64,000 nucleotides of DNA, from positions 3,720,001 to 3,784,000 of the forward strand of contig NZ_CP016170.1 of assembly GCF_001676705.1 (NCBI RefSeq), in the 5' to 3' direction. The DNA comes from Bordetella bronchialis. Its GTDB lineage: Bacteria; Pseudomonadota; Gammaproteobacteria; Burkholderiales; Burkholderiaceae_B. Positions 8,988-19,886 of this stretch are shown piece by piece. A program made the translations under genes and the position numbers. Below the pieces are notes generated by a model. It saw only the letters and a program-made list of their open reading frames with translations, had not been told where the DNA came from and made no database searches. Every line of letters begins with the position of its first letter. Positions within the stretch are counted from its first letter, which is position 1.

Positions 8988-9752
8988 CTAGCGAAAGGTT
9001 TCGCGCAACGCGAAAGTCGCTTGCTTGAACACGCCCAGGTCGGTGCCCACGGCCACGAAATGCATGCCCATTTCCAGATAGCGTTTCGCGTCCGCCACCA
9101 CGGGCGCCAGGATACCCACGGCCTTGCCGCGGGCACTGGCGCGCTCGTATAGATGCCGGATGGCGGCCTGCACTTCGGGGTGCGAGGGATTCCCGATGTG
9201 GCCCAGGGCAGCCGCCAGATCGGAAGGCCCGATGAAAATGCCATCCACGCCCTCCACAGCCGCGATCTCGTCGACGGCCTCGATGCCCGGGCGGCTTTCG
9301 ATCTGGAGCAGCACGCAGATGTTGTCGTTGATACGCTGCAGATAGTCGGGCACCGTCCCATAGCGGTTGCTGCGCTGCAAGCCCGCCACGCCCCGCATGC
9401 CGGCCGGCGGATACCGCGTGGCCGCCACGGCACGGCGCGCCTCTTCCGCCGACTCGATAAAAGGGATCAGCAGGTTATAGAAGCCGATGTCGAGCAGGCG
9501 CTTGATCTCCACGGGATCGTTGATCGTCGGCCGTCCGACAGCCGCCGATTCGCTGCCCTGCAAGGCCTGCAACTGCTGCAGGAACATGGGGACATCGTTG
9601 GGCGAATGCTCGCCATCCAGCAACAGCCAGTCGTAGCCTGCCAGCCCGGCCACTTCGGCGGTGATGTGGCTGGCCATACTCATCCAGAATCCGATCACGG
9701 TTTCGCGCGCCAGAATGCGCTGGCGAAAGCGATTGGGTAGCGGTGTAGTCAT
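8988..9752 (-). CDS. HpcH/HpaI-family aldolase (2-dehydro-3-deoxyglucarate aldolase type)
   Basis: A 254-residue class II (metal-dependent) aldolase that cleaves 2-keto-3-deoxy sugar acids or related 4-hydroxy-2-oxo acids to pyruvate plus an aldehyde. Visible motifs are DGEHSPND (near residue 46), the metal-binding glutamate in [16 protein letters not shown] and [11 protein letters not shown]. It is the last gene of the minus-strand set that begins at 13765, starting 27 bases after the Bug receptor gene. The closest familiar enzyme is GarL, but substrate specificity cannot be read from sequence, so no symbol is given. Confidence 0.85.
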   Translation of the reverse strand: MTTPLPNRFRQRILARETVIGFWMSMASHITAEVAGLAGYDWLLLDGEHSPNDVPMFLQQLQALQGSESAAVGRPTINDPVEIKRLLDIGFYNLLIPFIESAEEARRAVAATRYPPAGMRGVAGLQRSNRYGTVPDYLQRINDNICVLLQIESRPGIEAVDEIAAVEGVDGIFIGPSDLAAALGHIGNPSHPEVQAAIRHLYERASARGKAVGILAPVVADAKRYLEMGMHFVAVGTDLGVFKQATFALRETFR

Positions 9753-9779
9753 CCTTGTCCATCCTTCGAAGAGTGCCCG

Positions 9780-10781
9780 TCAGTCCATGCGGGCGCCGGA
9801 ATCCTTGGCGGCCTTGCCCCATTTCGCGATCTCCGCCGTCACGAAGCCGGCGAACTGCTGCGGCGTATCGCCCCTGACCACGAAGCCCACGGACTCCAGC
9901 TTCTGCCGCAGCGCGGGATCCGCCAAGGCGGTCCGGGTGGCCTCGCTCAGGCGCTGCACGACCGCGGGGGGCGTCTTTGCCGGCGCCGACAGGCCGAACC
10001 ACGATTCGGCGGCGAAACCCGGATACCCGGATTCGGCGATGGTCGGCGTATCGGGATAGGCGGGATTGCGGCTTTCGCTGGCGACGGCCAGCGCACGCAG
10101 CTTGCCGGCCTTGACCTGCGGCAGCACGTTATCCTGGTTCAGGAACAACACGGAGACGCGTCCGGCGATGGTATCCGTGATCGCGGCGGCGCCGCCCTTG
10201 TACGGCACGTGGACGAGGTCGATGCCCGCCGCGCGCTTCAGCATCTCCATGGCCAGGTGGCCGGAGGAACCATTGCCCGAACTAGCATGCGTGTACTTGC
10301 CCGGGTTGGCTTTCGCCAGATCAATGAATTCCTTGAAGGTCTTGGCCGGGAAATCGGGATTCGCGACCAGCACGTTAGGGCCGGTGGCCAGCAGGGAAAT
10401 ATGCGTGAAATCGCTGTCCCGGTACGGCATGCTGGCGTACAGCGCATAGTTGATCGCATTGGACCCGACGCCGGAGAGCAACAGGGTATAGCCGTCCGGC
10501 GCGGCCTTGGCGACGACGTCCGAGCCGATATTGCCGTTGGCGCCGCCCTTGTTTTCCACGATCACGGTCTGGTTCAGCGCCTTGCCCAGTTCGGCGGCGA
10601 CCAGGCGTCCCACCGCGTCGGTACTGCCGCCGGGCGGGAAAGGCACGACCAAGCGTATGGGATGCGACGGCCACGCGCCCTCCTGGGCATGCACGGGGGC
10701 GCCGGCCAATCCCAGTATTGCCAGGGCGACGGCTGGCAGTACCTGGCGTCGAAGGCGATTGAACTCGATACGGGGGAACAT
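9780..10781 (-). CDS. Bug-family tripartite tricarboxylate transporter receptor
   Basis: A 333-residue exported substrate-binding protein. A signal peptide (about residues 1-32, ending APVHAQ) precedes the mature start EGAWPSHPIRLVVPFPPGGS, which carries the PFPPGGSTD loop and ENKGGANGNIGSDVVAKA, both hallmarks of the Bug family. It should bind a carboxylate in the periplasm for a TctAB-type permease. No such permease is encoded nearby, as is common for the greatly expanded Bug families of Bordetella and relatives. It lies within the catabolic operon, so its ligand is probably the pathway substrate. Confidence 0.92.
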   Translation of the reverse strand: MFPRIEFNRLRRQVLPAVALAILGLAGAPVHAQEGAWPSHPIRLVVPFPPGGSTDAVGRLVAAELGKALNQTVIVENKGGANGNIGSDVVAKAAPDGYTLLLSGVGSNAINYALYASMPYRDSDFTHISLLATGPNVLVANPDFPAKTFKEFIDLAKANPGKYTHASSGNGSSGHLAMEMLKRAAGIDLVHVPYKGGAAAITDTIAGRVSVLFLNQDNVLPQVKAGKLRALAVASESRNPAYPDTPTIAESGYPGFAAESWFGLSAPAKTPPAVVQRLSEATRTALADPALRQKLESVGFVVRGDTPQQFAGFVTAEIAKWGKAAKDSGARMD

Positions 10782-10826
10782 GCGTGTCTCCTTGCTATTG
10801 ATGTTGTCGTTTGTCCCGGAGGCCGA

Positions 10827-11951
10827 TCACGCCTGGGACGTCACGGGTTCCAGTACATAAGCGGCCTTGCAGCGCTCGCAGATTTGGCGCAGGCGGATAT
10901 CGAGCGCGGGCGGGATGGGTATGCCGTGGCGTTCGCGGTGCGCGCGGGCCCGGGCCTCGGGCTCGCCGGCCACCTGCACGGGGACGTCGGGCTGCGCCGG
11001 CGGCGTGTCATGCAGGGCGTCGATCATGTCGTCCAGGTCGGCCTCGAAAGAGCCGGCGTCGCGGAAGGCGTCCGGGTTCAAGGCCAGGAAGAAATGGCCG
11101 ATGTTGTCGGGGTCGCGCGGGCCGCGGCGTTTGGCGTGCAAGGCGGCGAAGCCGCTGCCGGTCAGCGTGGAGCCCAGGATCTGCGCCATCATGGCGAGCC
11201 CGTAGCCCTTGTGGCTACTCATCGCGGCCGTGCCACCCAAGGGCGACAGGCCTCCTTCCGGATGTTTGAAGATATAGGCCATGGCCTGCGCCGCATCGGT
11301 GACCGGCTCGCCGCGTCCGTCCATGGCCCAGCCCGGCGGCAAAGGCTTGCCGTGGAAGTCGTAAACCTTGACCTTGTTGGCCGCCACCGTGGTGGTCGCC
11401 ATATCGAGCACGAACGGTTCGTTCTGCGCCGCCGGCGCGGCGAAGGCGATCGGGTTGGTGCCCAGCATGGGCATGGCCGCGGCGGTAGGGACCATGATGA
11501 CGCCGTTCGCGCTGCTGGTGACCAGGCCCACCACCCCACGGCGCACGGCGATGCGCGCATAGACGCCCGCGGCGCCGAAGTGATGGGAATTGCGCACCGC
11601 CACCGCGCCGACGCCCTGCTCCAGCGCCTTGTCCACGGCCATGTGCATGGCCTGCGCCGCCACGGGATAGCCCAGGCCGGCCATGCCGTCCAACAGTGCC
11701 GACGCGGGCCCATCGCGCACCACGCGCGGCCGCGCGCCGATGGCCAGCGTACCGGCCAGCACCTTGTCCTCGTAGCTGGGCAGCATGGAGATGCCATGCG
11801 AATCGATGCCCAGCAGGTCCGTCTCGGCCATCAGGTCCGCCGCCGTATCCGCCAGATCGTGCTGCATGCCCCAGGCCCGCAGTACCTGCACGATCTGTTC
11901 GCGTACGGATCGCGCCGAGGCATTGAAGCCCGATGTCTGTTCGCTTGCCAC
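10827..11951 (-). CDS. Ldh-family (malate/L-lactate/ureidoglycolate type) dehydrogenase
   Basis: A 374-residue NAD(P)-dependent oxidoreductase of the Ldh2/MDH2 family, which oxidises 2-hydroxy acids. Characteristic pieces are DSHGISMLPSYEDKV (about residues 50-64), VAVRNSHHFGAAGVYA with the active-site histidine, and MLGTNPIAFA. Its C-terminus ends with two cysteines in LRQICERCKAAY. It sits between the GntR regulator and the Bug receptor with gaps of about 45 bases, so it is probably part of one transcript and supplies an oxidation step for a hydroxy acid in the same pathway. Confidence 0.88.
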   Translation of the reverse strand: MASEQTSGFNASARSVREQIVQVLRAWGMQHDLADTAADLMAETDLLGIDSHGISMLPSYEDKVLAGTLAIGARPRVVRDGPASALLDGMAGLGYPVAAQAMHMAVDKALEQGVGAVAVRNSHHFGAAGVYARIAVRRGVVGLVTSSANGVIMVPTAAAMPMLGTNPIAFAAPAAQNEPFVLDMATTTVAANKVKVYDFHGKPLPPGWAMDGRGEPVTDAAQAMAYIFKHPEGGLSPLGGTAAMSSHKGYGLAMMAQILGSTLTGSGFAALHAKRRGPRDPDNIGHFFLALNPDAFRDAGSFEADLDDMIDALHDTPPAQPDVPVQVAGEPEARARAHRERHGIPIPPALDIRLRQICERCKAAYVLEPVTSQA

Positions 11952-11996
11952 TGCCTGTCTCCCTATAGTCGTTCGCGGGGCGATGGTGACGCCCCG

Positions 11997-12770
11997 TCAA
12001 TCCCGGTCGCGATCCACCAGGCGATAGCGGGCCTGCCCCAGATGGAACTGCATGGCGGTACGCGCGCGTTCGCCGTCCTGTTCGCGTATGGCCGCGAGGA
12101 TGCTGGCGTGCTCGTCCATCACCCGCTCGGCGCGCTGCCGCGAACCGGTGCGCGTAAGGTTGAGCGACAGCCGCATAAAGCCATGTATGGACTCATGGAT
12201 GGTTTCCAGTACGCCCAGGAAGAAGTCATTGCCGCTGGCCTCCGCGATACTGGCGTGGAAGGCCAGGTCGGCCTCGGCGGATACCTGGCCCTGCGCCAGC
12301 CCCTGGGCGAAGAACTCGTGCGCCTCGACGATTTTCTTCAGCTGTTCCTCGGTACGACGCAGCGCCGCCAGCCGTGCCGCGTCGCCTTCCAGGGCCACCC
12401 GCACTTCCTGCGCGCGCAGGTACGCCCCGACGTTCTGCACGTCGCCGAAGGTTTTCAGCCGCGGCGCCGGCTGATGGATGACGAAGGTGCCGAGCCCCTG
12501 GTACGCGCTGACCAGGCCGTCGGCGCGCAAGCGCAGCAGCGCCTCGCGCACCACGGGGCGCGACACGCCGAACTGCTCGCAGATCTCGTGTTCCGACGGC
12601 AGCTTATCGCCCACATTCAGATCGCCGGAAGCGATGCGGTCGAAGATCTGTCCATACAGCTGGTCGCCCAGGCGCACGCGCTGGCTGCGATCGAGCATGC
12701 GCGCGCCATCGGCGCCGGCTTCTGCCGCGCGGACGCCTTCCACATCCTGCGTGCGTTGCTTGATGGACAC
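11997..12770 (-). CDS. GntR-family regulator, FadR subfamily (FCD domain)
   Basis: A 257-residue transcription factor. The winged helix-turn-helix is near residues 40-105 (KLPSEHEICEQFGVSRPVVR, then EALLRLRADGLV). The all-helical FCD ligand-binding domain follows, with likely metal-ligand histidines in DLAFHASIAEASGN and MDEHASILAAI. GTG 12770 is chosen because AAAGGAGAG lies just upstream; longer in-frame extension runs into the neighbouring lyase gene. It probably represses its own operon and the divergent genes through the operators at 13874-13924; the ligand would be a pathway acid. Confidence 0.9.
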   Translation of the reverse strand: MSIKQRTQDVEGVRAAEAGADGARMLDRSQRVRLGDQLYGQIFDRIASGDLNVGDKLPSEHEICEQFGVSRPVVREALLRLRADGLVSAYQGLGTFVIHQPAPRLKTFGDVQNVGAYLRAQEVRVALEGDAARLAALRRTEEQLKKIVEAHEFFAQGLAQGQVSAEADLAFHASIAEASGNDFFLGVLETIHESIHGFMRLSLNLTRTGSRQRAERVMDEHASILAAIREQDGERARTAMQFHLGQARYRLVDRDRD

Positions 12771-12835
12771 CTGACTCTCCTTTGAATCGATGGCTAATCG
12801 TACGCCATCGGCATCGCCAACCCCGCAGCGGCCGC

Positions 12836-13765
12836 TCAGGCGGGCTGCATGTCGCGATCGCGCGCCAGCAGCGCGCGAGCCACCGGTGCGACGCGTTCGC
12901 GTTCGGCGGCCGACAGGCCCGTCAGCAGCGGCAGCATCGGCCCCATGTCCGCGACACCAGCCAGCGTCACCGCGTCGTGCAACACGCGTATCGGGCTGAT
13001 CTCGTCGCGGCAGTCCTCCAGCGGCATGTAGGCCGCGCGGACGCGCTCGGCCTCGGCCACCCGGCCTTCCTGCAGCAACCGCAGCAACAGCATGGAGCCG
13101 CGCGGCGCCACGCATACCGAACCCGAGGTGAAACTCTGCAGGCCGAACTCGCGGCAATGGACGATGGCCGGGCGCTCGCCGATGCCGCTTACCATCAGGC
13201 GCGCGTCCACCGCCTTCAACAGGGCGGACAGATACGGATCCTGGGCCGGGTCGCGTCGCACCACGGCGTACTTCACGGCGACGATGCGGCCTTCCTCCAC
13301 CAGGCGGCCCAGCGTGGCGGGCGCAATGTAGTCGGATGACTTGATGTAGACCACCACGGGGCGGGATATGGCATCGCTGAAGCGGCGGATGCCGTCCGCC
13401 AGCCCGGCGTCGCTGAACGGGAAAGACATGGGCAGCAGCATCGCCGTCGGAAACGCCCGCGATTTCAGGATGGCCGCCTGGTCCATCAATTTGCCGTAAT
13501 CGGGCCCCGCGGAAGGCAGTACCCACGTATCGGTACCCGCCTGTTCCGCCAGGAAGTCCACGATGCGCGCGTATTCGCTCACCGCGACGTTATAGAAGTT
13601 GGCATTGCCGCCGTACATGACGCTGCGCACGCCCCCCTGCTCCAGGTGGCGCAGCAGGGCCGTATTGGCCTGCGTATTCAGGCTCAGGTCGGCATTGCGG
13701 GCAAGCGGCGGGACGGCGATCACCGAACGGCGCAGGTCGTCGACCGTAACGGGCGTGGTTTTCAT
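12836..13765 (-). CDS. Dihydrodipicolinate synthase (DapA)-family lyase
   Basis: A 309-residue class I (Schiff-base) aldolase/lyase of the DapA/N-acetylneuraminate-lyase fold. The Schiff-base lysine is seen in IVAVKYAVV and the tyrosine in RPVVVYIKSSDYIAP. The usual GTTGE loop is replaced by YGGNANFYNV, so it is not a housekeeping DapA and probably acts on a 2-keto-3-deoxy acid. AGGAG precedes the ATG at 13765. It is the first gene of the minus-strand operon, read from the TTGAGC/TATACT promoter about 110 bases upstream. Confidence 0.85.
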   Translation of the reverse strand: MKTTPVTVDDLRRSVIAVPPLARNADLSLNTQANTALLRHLEQGGVRSVMYGGNANFYNVAVSEYARIVDFLAEQAGTDTWVLPSAGPDYGKLMDQAAILKSRAFPTAMLLPMSFPFSDAGLADGIRRFSDAISRPVVVYIKSSDYIAPATLGRLVEEGRIVAVKYAVVRRDPAQDPYLSALLKAVDARLMVSGIGERPAIVHCREFGLQSFTSGSVCVAPRGSMLLLRLLQEGRVAEAERVRAAYMPLEDCRDEISPIRVLHDAVTLAGVADMGPMLPLLTGLSAAERERVAPVARALLARDRDMQPA

Positions 13766-13873
13766 GAGGGGCTCCTGTTGCTGGGCGAAGCGCGGATGCC
13801 GCCCGACGGGCCGCAGGGCCCGCCCATCGCGGCACGGCAGACTTGTCCGACAAGCCCCGCGTCCATGAGGCAA

Positions 13874-13924
13874 AAGTATACTTGGTTGACATATCCCAGC
13901 TCAATACATATAGTTGTTTTACAA
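13874..13924. promoter_or_regulatory. Overlapping divergent promoters with GntR-type operators
   Basis: Plus strand: TTGACA (13886-13891), 17-bp spacer, TATAGT (13909-13914), facing the Bug receptor gene at 14012. Minus strand: TTGAGC (13904-13899), 18-bp spacer, TATACT (13880-13875), facing the lyase gene. TTGTTTTACAA (13914-13924) overlaps the plus-strand start region and fits the FadR-subfamily consensus TNGTNNNACNA. AAGTATACTT (13874-13883) is a perfect palindrome over the minus-strand -10. A regulator bound at these sites could control both directions. Confidence 0.65.
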
Positions 13925-14011
13925 GCACGAAGTCAGACGACTGATAACAACCGAGGCGCGCGGGGCGCTTCCCGTGGCCACGCGCGGCTTCACGACAGCC
14001 AGGAGACAACC

Positions 14012-14983
14012 ATGACATCCCCCCTACGCACCGTGGCATTGGCCGCCGCCCTGAGCCTGGCCGCGGCCCTGCCTGCCGCCGCCAAGTATCCGGACAAGCC
14101 GGTGACCGTAATCGTCCCCTTCGTACCGGGGGGCTCCTCCGATATCACCGCGCGGGCGGTCCTGCCGGGCATGAACAAGATCTTCGGCCAGACCTTCGTG
14201 GTGGAGAACAAGCCGGGCGCGAATGGCTCGATCGGCGCCCAGGCCCTGGCCCGCAGCACGCCGGACGGCTACACGATGATGGTGGGCTCCATCGGAACCT
14301 TTGCCATCAATCAGGCGCTTTACAAGGACTTATCGTACAACCCGAGCAAGGACTTCAAGTACCTGACGATGGCGGTGCGCAACCCCAACGTACTGGTCGC
14401 GGCGCCCAGCTTCCCGGCAAACACCGTGGCCGAGCTCGTCGCCTATGCCAAGAAGAATCCGGGCACGGTGTCCTATGCCTCATCGGGAACAGGCTCGTCC
14501 GACCATCTCTCGGCCGTACTGTTTCGCCAGAAGACCGACAGCACGGGGGTGGACGTGCCCTATCGCGGCGGCGCCGCGGCCATCAGCGACCTGATCGGCA
14601 GCCAGGTCAACGTTTCGTTCCAGAACCTCGGCGCGGTGCTTTCGCACATCAAGGCGGGCAAGCTGAAGGCGCTGGCCACGACGGGCGACCAGCGCATCCC
14701 GGACCTGCCCGACGTGCCCACCATGGCCGAAGCGGGCATCAAGGATATGGTGGTGTATTCCTGGCAGGGCTTTGCCGTGCCTGCCGCGACCCCGGCCGAC
14801 ATCGTCGCCCAACTGTCCGACGGCTTGCGCAAAACGCTGCGCGATCCCGCGGTGGAAAAAACGCTGCACGGCCTGGGCTTCGAAGTCGTGGCCAATAGCC
14901 CGGAGGCATTCACCCAGTTCCAGCAAGCCGAGGTCAAGCGCTGGCAGGAAGTGATCGCGAAGAGCAACATCAAGTTGGAGTAA
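14012..14983 (+). CDS. Bug-family tripartite tricarboxylate transporter receptor
   Basis: A second exported Bug receptor of 323 residues. A signal peptide of about 26 residues (ending LPAAA) leads to KYPDKPVTVIVPFVPGGSSD and VVENKPGANGSIGAQALARS, the family loops. ATG 14012 has AGGAGA 5-6 bases upstream. It is divergent from the lyase-led operon and followed 46 bases later by a 2-hydroxyacid dehydrogenase gene. It shares the family pattern but not close identity with the receptor at 9780-10781, suggesting two ligands or two steps. No TctA or TctB gene is nearby. Confidence 0.92.
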   Translation: MTSPLRTVALAAALSLAAALPAAAKYPDKPVTVIVPFVPGGSSDITARAVLPGMNKIFGQTFVVENKPGANGSIGAQALARSTPDGYTMMVGSIGTFAINQALYKDLSYNPSKDFKYLTMAVRNPNVLVAAPSFPANTVAELVAYAKKNPGTVSYASSGTGSSDHLSAVLFRQKTDSTGVDVPYRGGAAAISDLIGSQVNVSFQNLGAVLSHIKAGKLKALATTGDQRIPDLPDVPTMAEAGIKDMVVYSWQGFAVPAATPADIVAQLSDGLRKTLRDPAVEKTLHGLGFEVVANSPEAFTQFQQAEVKRWQEVIAKSNIKLE

Positions 14984-15029
14984 ATTACCCTCACCTTTGC
15001 CCATCGACTTTCCACGAACGCGAACGCCC

Positions 15030-15989
15030 ATGACCGCCAAGCACCGCATCATCCAGGTCGGCTCCTATGCCGGCTCCCCCACCGCGAATGAACGGCTTGC
15101 CCGCGACTACGACGTCGTCGAATTGTGGAAATACCCCGACCGCAAGGCCGCCCTTGCCGAACATGGCAAGGGCATCGACGTGCTGGTCACGTCCGCCAGC
15201 TTCGGTTGCACGGCCGACATGATCGAGGCCTTGCCGGACCTGAAAGCCATCTGCAGCTGGGGCGTGGGCTATGAGACGATCGACGTCCAGGCTGCGCTGC
15301 GCCGCGGCGTCCAGGTCAGCAATACGCCCGATGTCCTGACGGACTGCGTGGCGGACCTGGCCTGGGGCCTCATGCTGGCGGCGGCGCGCCGCATTGCCTA
15401 CGGCGATCGCTTCGTGCGCGCGGGCGGATGGGGCCAGGTGCATGGCAGCATCCCGCTCGGCGCCCGCGTAAGCGGCAAAAAACTGGGCATCGTCGGCCTT
15501 GGCCGCATCGGCCAGGCGATCGCCAAGCGCGGCGCCGGTTTCGATATGGACGTGCGCTATCACAGCCGCAACAAGCGCGACGATGTCCCTTATGCGTATG
15601 AAGGCTCGCTGGTCGACCTGGCCGCATGGGCCGATTTCCTGGTCGTGGCCACGGTCGGCGGCCCGGGCACGCATCACCTGATATCGCGCCAGGTCCTGGA
15701 AGCCCTGGGCCCCAAGGGCACGATCATCAACATCGCGCGCGGTCCGGTCATCGACGAAGCCGCGCTGGTGCAAGCCCTGCAGGAGGGCAAGCTGGGCAAT
15801 GCGGCGCTGGACGTTTTCGAGCACGAGCCCAAGGTGCCTGATGCCCTGAAGGCCAACGACAACGTCGTGCTCCTGCCGCATATCGGCAGCGCGACGTACG
15901 AGACCCGCCGCGATATGGAAGACCTGATGCTGCAAAACCTGGAGGCCTACCTGCGCACCGGCAAGGTGGTGACGCCGGTCTCCGCATAG
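15030..15989 (+). CDS. D-2-hydroxyacid dehydrogenase (glyoxylate/hydroxypyruvate reductase type)
   Basis: A 319-residue NAD(P)H-dependent enzyme interconverting 2-oxo and 2-hydroxy acids. The Rossmann motif GLGRIGQAIAKR is near residues 155-166, the substrate arginine is in NIARGPVIDEAAL, and the catalytic Glu/His pair lies in EHEPKVP and LPHIGSATYETR. ATG 15030 lacks a clear ribosome-binding site; an upstream TTG at 14997 is a poorer alternative. It probably forms one transcript with the Bug gene. The exact substrate is unknown; it fits sugar-acid or tartronate-type metabolism. Confidence 0.88.
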   Translation: MTAKHRIIQVGSYAGSPTANERLARDYDVVELWKYPDRKAALAEHGKGIDVLVTSASFGCTADMIEALPDLKAICSWGVGYETIDVQAALRRGVQVSNTPDVLTDCVADLAWGLMLAAARRIAYGDRFVRAGGWGQVHGSIPLGARVSGKKLGIVGLGRIGQAIAKRGAGFDMDVRYHSRNKRDDVPYAYEGSLVDLAAWADFLVVATVGGPGTHHLISRQVLEALGPKGTIINIARGPVIDEAALVQALQEGKLGNAALDVFEHEPKVPDALKANDNVVLLPHIGSATYETRRDMEDLMLQNLEAYLRTGKVVTPVSA

Positions 15990-16054
15990 CGCGCGGCGCA
16001 AGGACGATACGCGGGCGCGGGTCCAGGGGCGGAGCCTGCGGCCCTACGCCCGCA

Positions 16055-16080
16055 CCATACGCCCATACCATACGCCCATA
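16055..16080. repeat. Tandem 13-bp repeat, two copies and a degenerate third
   Basis: CCATACGCCCATA occurs at 16055-16067 and 16068-16080, and a degenerate copy (CCTTACGCA) follows. It lies between the convergent dehydrogenase and DUF3579 genes. No function is apparent. Confidence 0.7.
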
Positions 16081-16101
16081 CCTTACGCACAGGCCTTGGG
16101 C

Positions 16102-16395
16102 CTAGGCCGGAGGAACGATCTCCCGTTCTTCCGTCTTGAGCCGGTTGTCCTTGGCGAAATCCATGACGAACTTCCAGGCCAGCGGCTCGAGTTCCCGCAG
16201 GCGTTCGTCCACGACCACGCTACTGTGGCCATCGATGATGACGGGCAGCACGTAGGGCGAGTAATACAGCGGACTGGCGGGGGCGCTACCCGGGGGGCGG
16301 AACTGCGACATGACGCCGGCGAGCCGTTCGGCCCAATCGCTGGGTCGAAATCGCTGGCCTTCTTCCGTAACACCTAGGATGACGAATTGTCGCAC
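16102..16395 (-). CDS. DUF3579-family protein
   Basis: A protein of about 97 residues of unknown function, restricted mainly to betaproteobacteria. The core VILGVTEEGQRFRPSDWAER, the YYSPYVLPV stretch and WKFVMDFAKDNRLKTEE match the family. The GTG at 16395 gives the family's usual N-terminus MRQFVILGVTEEG; an ATG at 16506 would add 37 basic residues that look untypical, but neither start has a strong ribosome-binding site. It is divergent from argF, a pairing seen in related genomes. Function cannot be named. Confidence 0.75.
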   Translation of the reverse strand: MRQFVILGVTEEGQRFRPSDWAERLAGVMSQFRPPGSAPASPLYYSPYVLPVIIDGHSSVVVDERLRELEPLAWKFVMDFAKDNRLKTEEREIVPPA

Positions 16396-16587
16396 GCGGG
16401 AATACCGTTGGTTCTGCTGTCGGCGACGGGCGCGGCGCGCCGTCCATGACCGGCCGCGATACGCGGATCGCGAAGCCGATTGTATATGATTGATGGTTGC
16501 CGACATTGTATTCGGCCACCCGCCTCCAGGTCGAACGGCTGTCTTCCGGCCAGCTTTTCCCCTGCTTTTCCACGCATCCCGCCGCAA

Positions 16588-16617
16588 CTGACGCGTTTGA
16601 AAAAGAACGGGCATAAT
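16588..16617 (+). promoter_or_regulatory. Possible sigma-70-type promoter of argF
   Basis: CTGACG (16588-16593), 18-bp spacer, CATAAT (16612-16617). The start would be near 16624, about 47 bases before argF. The -35 element matches the consensus at four of six bases. No arginine-repressor box was recognised. Confidence 0.42.
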
Positions 16618-16670
16618 GAGGCGCCTCGCCTGTCCCTCGGCAGGCGGGACCAACGATGTGCAGACCGACC

Positions 16671-17612
16671 ATGACAACAGCAAGCACCCAAACCGGCCCC
16701 TTGCGCCATTTCCTGCAGTTCCGCGACTTTTCCGCCGCTGAAATCGCCTACGTGCTCGATCGCGCGCGCCTGATCAAGGACAAGTTCAAGCGCTACGAAC
16801 CGCATATGACGCTGCACGACCGCACGCTGGCGATGGTGTTCGAGAAGGCCAGCACGCGCACGCGCGTTTCCTTCGAAGCGGGCATGTACCAACTGGGCGG
16901 ATCGGTCATCAACCTGACCTCCAACGATTCCCAGCTGGGGCGCGCCGAACCCATCGAGGACACGGCCCGCGTGATCTCGCGCATGGTCGACATCGTCATG
17001 ATCCGGACCTTCGAGCAAACCCGCATCGAGCGCTTCGCTTCGCATTCGCGCGTCCCGGTCATCAATGGCCTGACCAACGAGTTCCATCCCTGCCAGATCC
17101 TGGCGGACATCTTCACCTACGTGGAGCACCGCGGGCCGATCGCCGGCAAGACCGTGGCCTGGGTGGGCGACGCCAACAACATGTCGTATACGTGGCTCCA
17201 AGCCGCGGAAATGCTGGGGTTCACGCTGCACGTATCGACGCCCTCCGGCTATGAGCTGGATCCGGTGCGCATCGGCTCGCCGCCCGACACGGTGCTGCGC
17301 CAGTTCAAGGACCCGATGGAAGCCTGCCGCGGCGCGCACCTGGTCACCACGGACGTCTGGACCAGCATGGGCTACGAGGCCGAAAACGAACAGCGCCGCG
17401 CGGCCTTCGCGGACTGGTGCGTGGACGCCGACATGATGGCGGTGGCCGCGCCGGACGCGGTCTTCATGCACTGCCTGCCCGCCCATCGGGGCGAGGAAGT
17501 CACCGGCGAAGTCATCGACGGCCCGCAAAGCGTGGTATGGGACGAGGCGGAAAACCGCCTTCATGTCCAGAAGGCGTTGATGGAGTTCCTGCTGCTCGGG
17601 CGCCTGTCCTGA
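16671..17612 (+). CDS. argF: Ornithine carbamoyltransferase
   Basis: Catalyses carbamoyl phosphate + ornithine to citrulline in arginine synthesis. It has 313 residues. The carbamoyl-phosphate motif STRTR (about residues 53-57), FHPCQILAD and the ornithine-binding HCLPAHRGEE near residue 270 are intact. ATG 16671 gives the standard length; an in-frame ATG five codons earlier is less likely. Citrulline made here is the substrate of ArgG, encoded about 0.8 kb downstream with one opposite-strand gene between. Confidence 0.96.
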   Translation: MTTASTQTGPLRHFLQFRDFSAAEIAYVLDRARLIKDKFKRYEPHMTLHDRTLAMVFEKASTRTRVSFEAGMYQLGGSVINLTSNDSQLGRAEPIEDTARVISRMVDIVMIRTFEQTRIERFASHSRVPVINGLTNEFHPCQILADIFTYVEHRGPIAGKTVAWVGDANNMSYTWLQAAEMLGFTLHVSTPSGYELDPVRIGSPPDTVLRQFKDPMEACRGAHLVTTDVWTSMGYEAENEQRRAAFADWCVDADMMAVAAPDAVFMHCLPAHRGEEVTGEVIDGPQSVVWDEAENRLHVQKALMEFLLLGRLS

Positions 17613-17715
17613 CAGCCATGCCGGCTGCGTGGCCGACCCGGTCCGGGCCGCCCGCGTGGCGGCCCGGGTGCCTGTGGGCCGGGCGGGCTCGGGTCGCGTC
17701 CCGCGCGCGGCGTAT

Positions 17716-19775
<2,060 letters not shown>

Positions 19776-19802
19776 GCCGCGCGGCGCCGGGAAACCGGCA
19801 CC

Positions 19803-19850
19803 GCACCAAACAAAACGCCGCGGGCAGTGCCGCGGCGTTTTGTTTGGTGC
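19803..19850. terminator. Bidirectional terminator between argG and kup
   Basis: A perfect inverted repeat with 21-bp arms (19803-19823 and 19830-19850) around a 6-base loop. The GC-rich stem (CGCCGCGG) is flanked by AAACAAAA and TTTTGTTT, so it can terminate transcripts from both sides. Confidence 0.9.
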
Positions 19851-19886
19851 TTTCGGACCGACCCGGCAGCTGCGGGCCGCCGATGG

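Noticed and set aside
10209..12785. An 858-codon open frame on the plus strand opposite the Bug, Ldh and GntR genes
   Set aside because: It is antisense to three genes with clear family motifs and has no motif itself. Long antisense frames are expected in DNA of this GC content.
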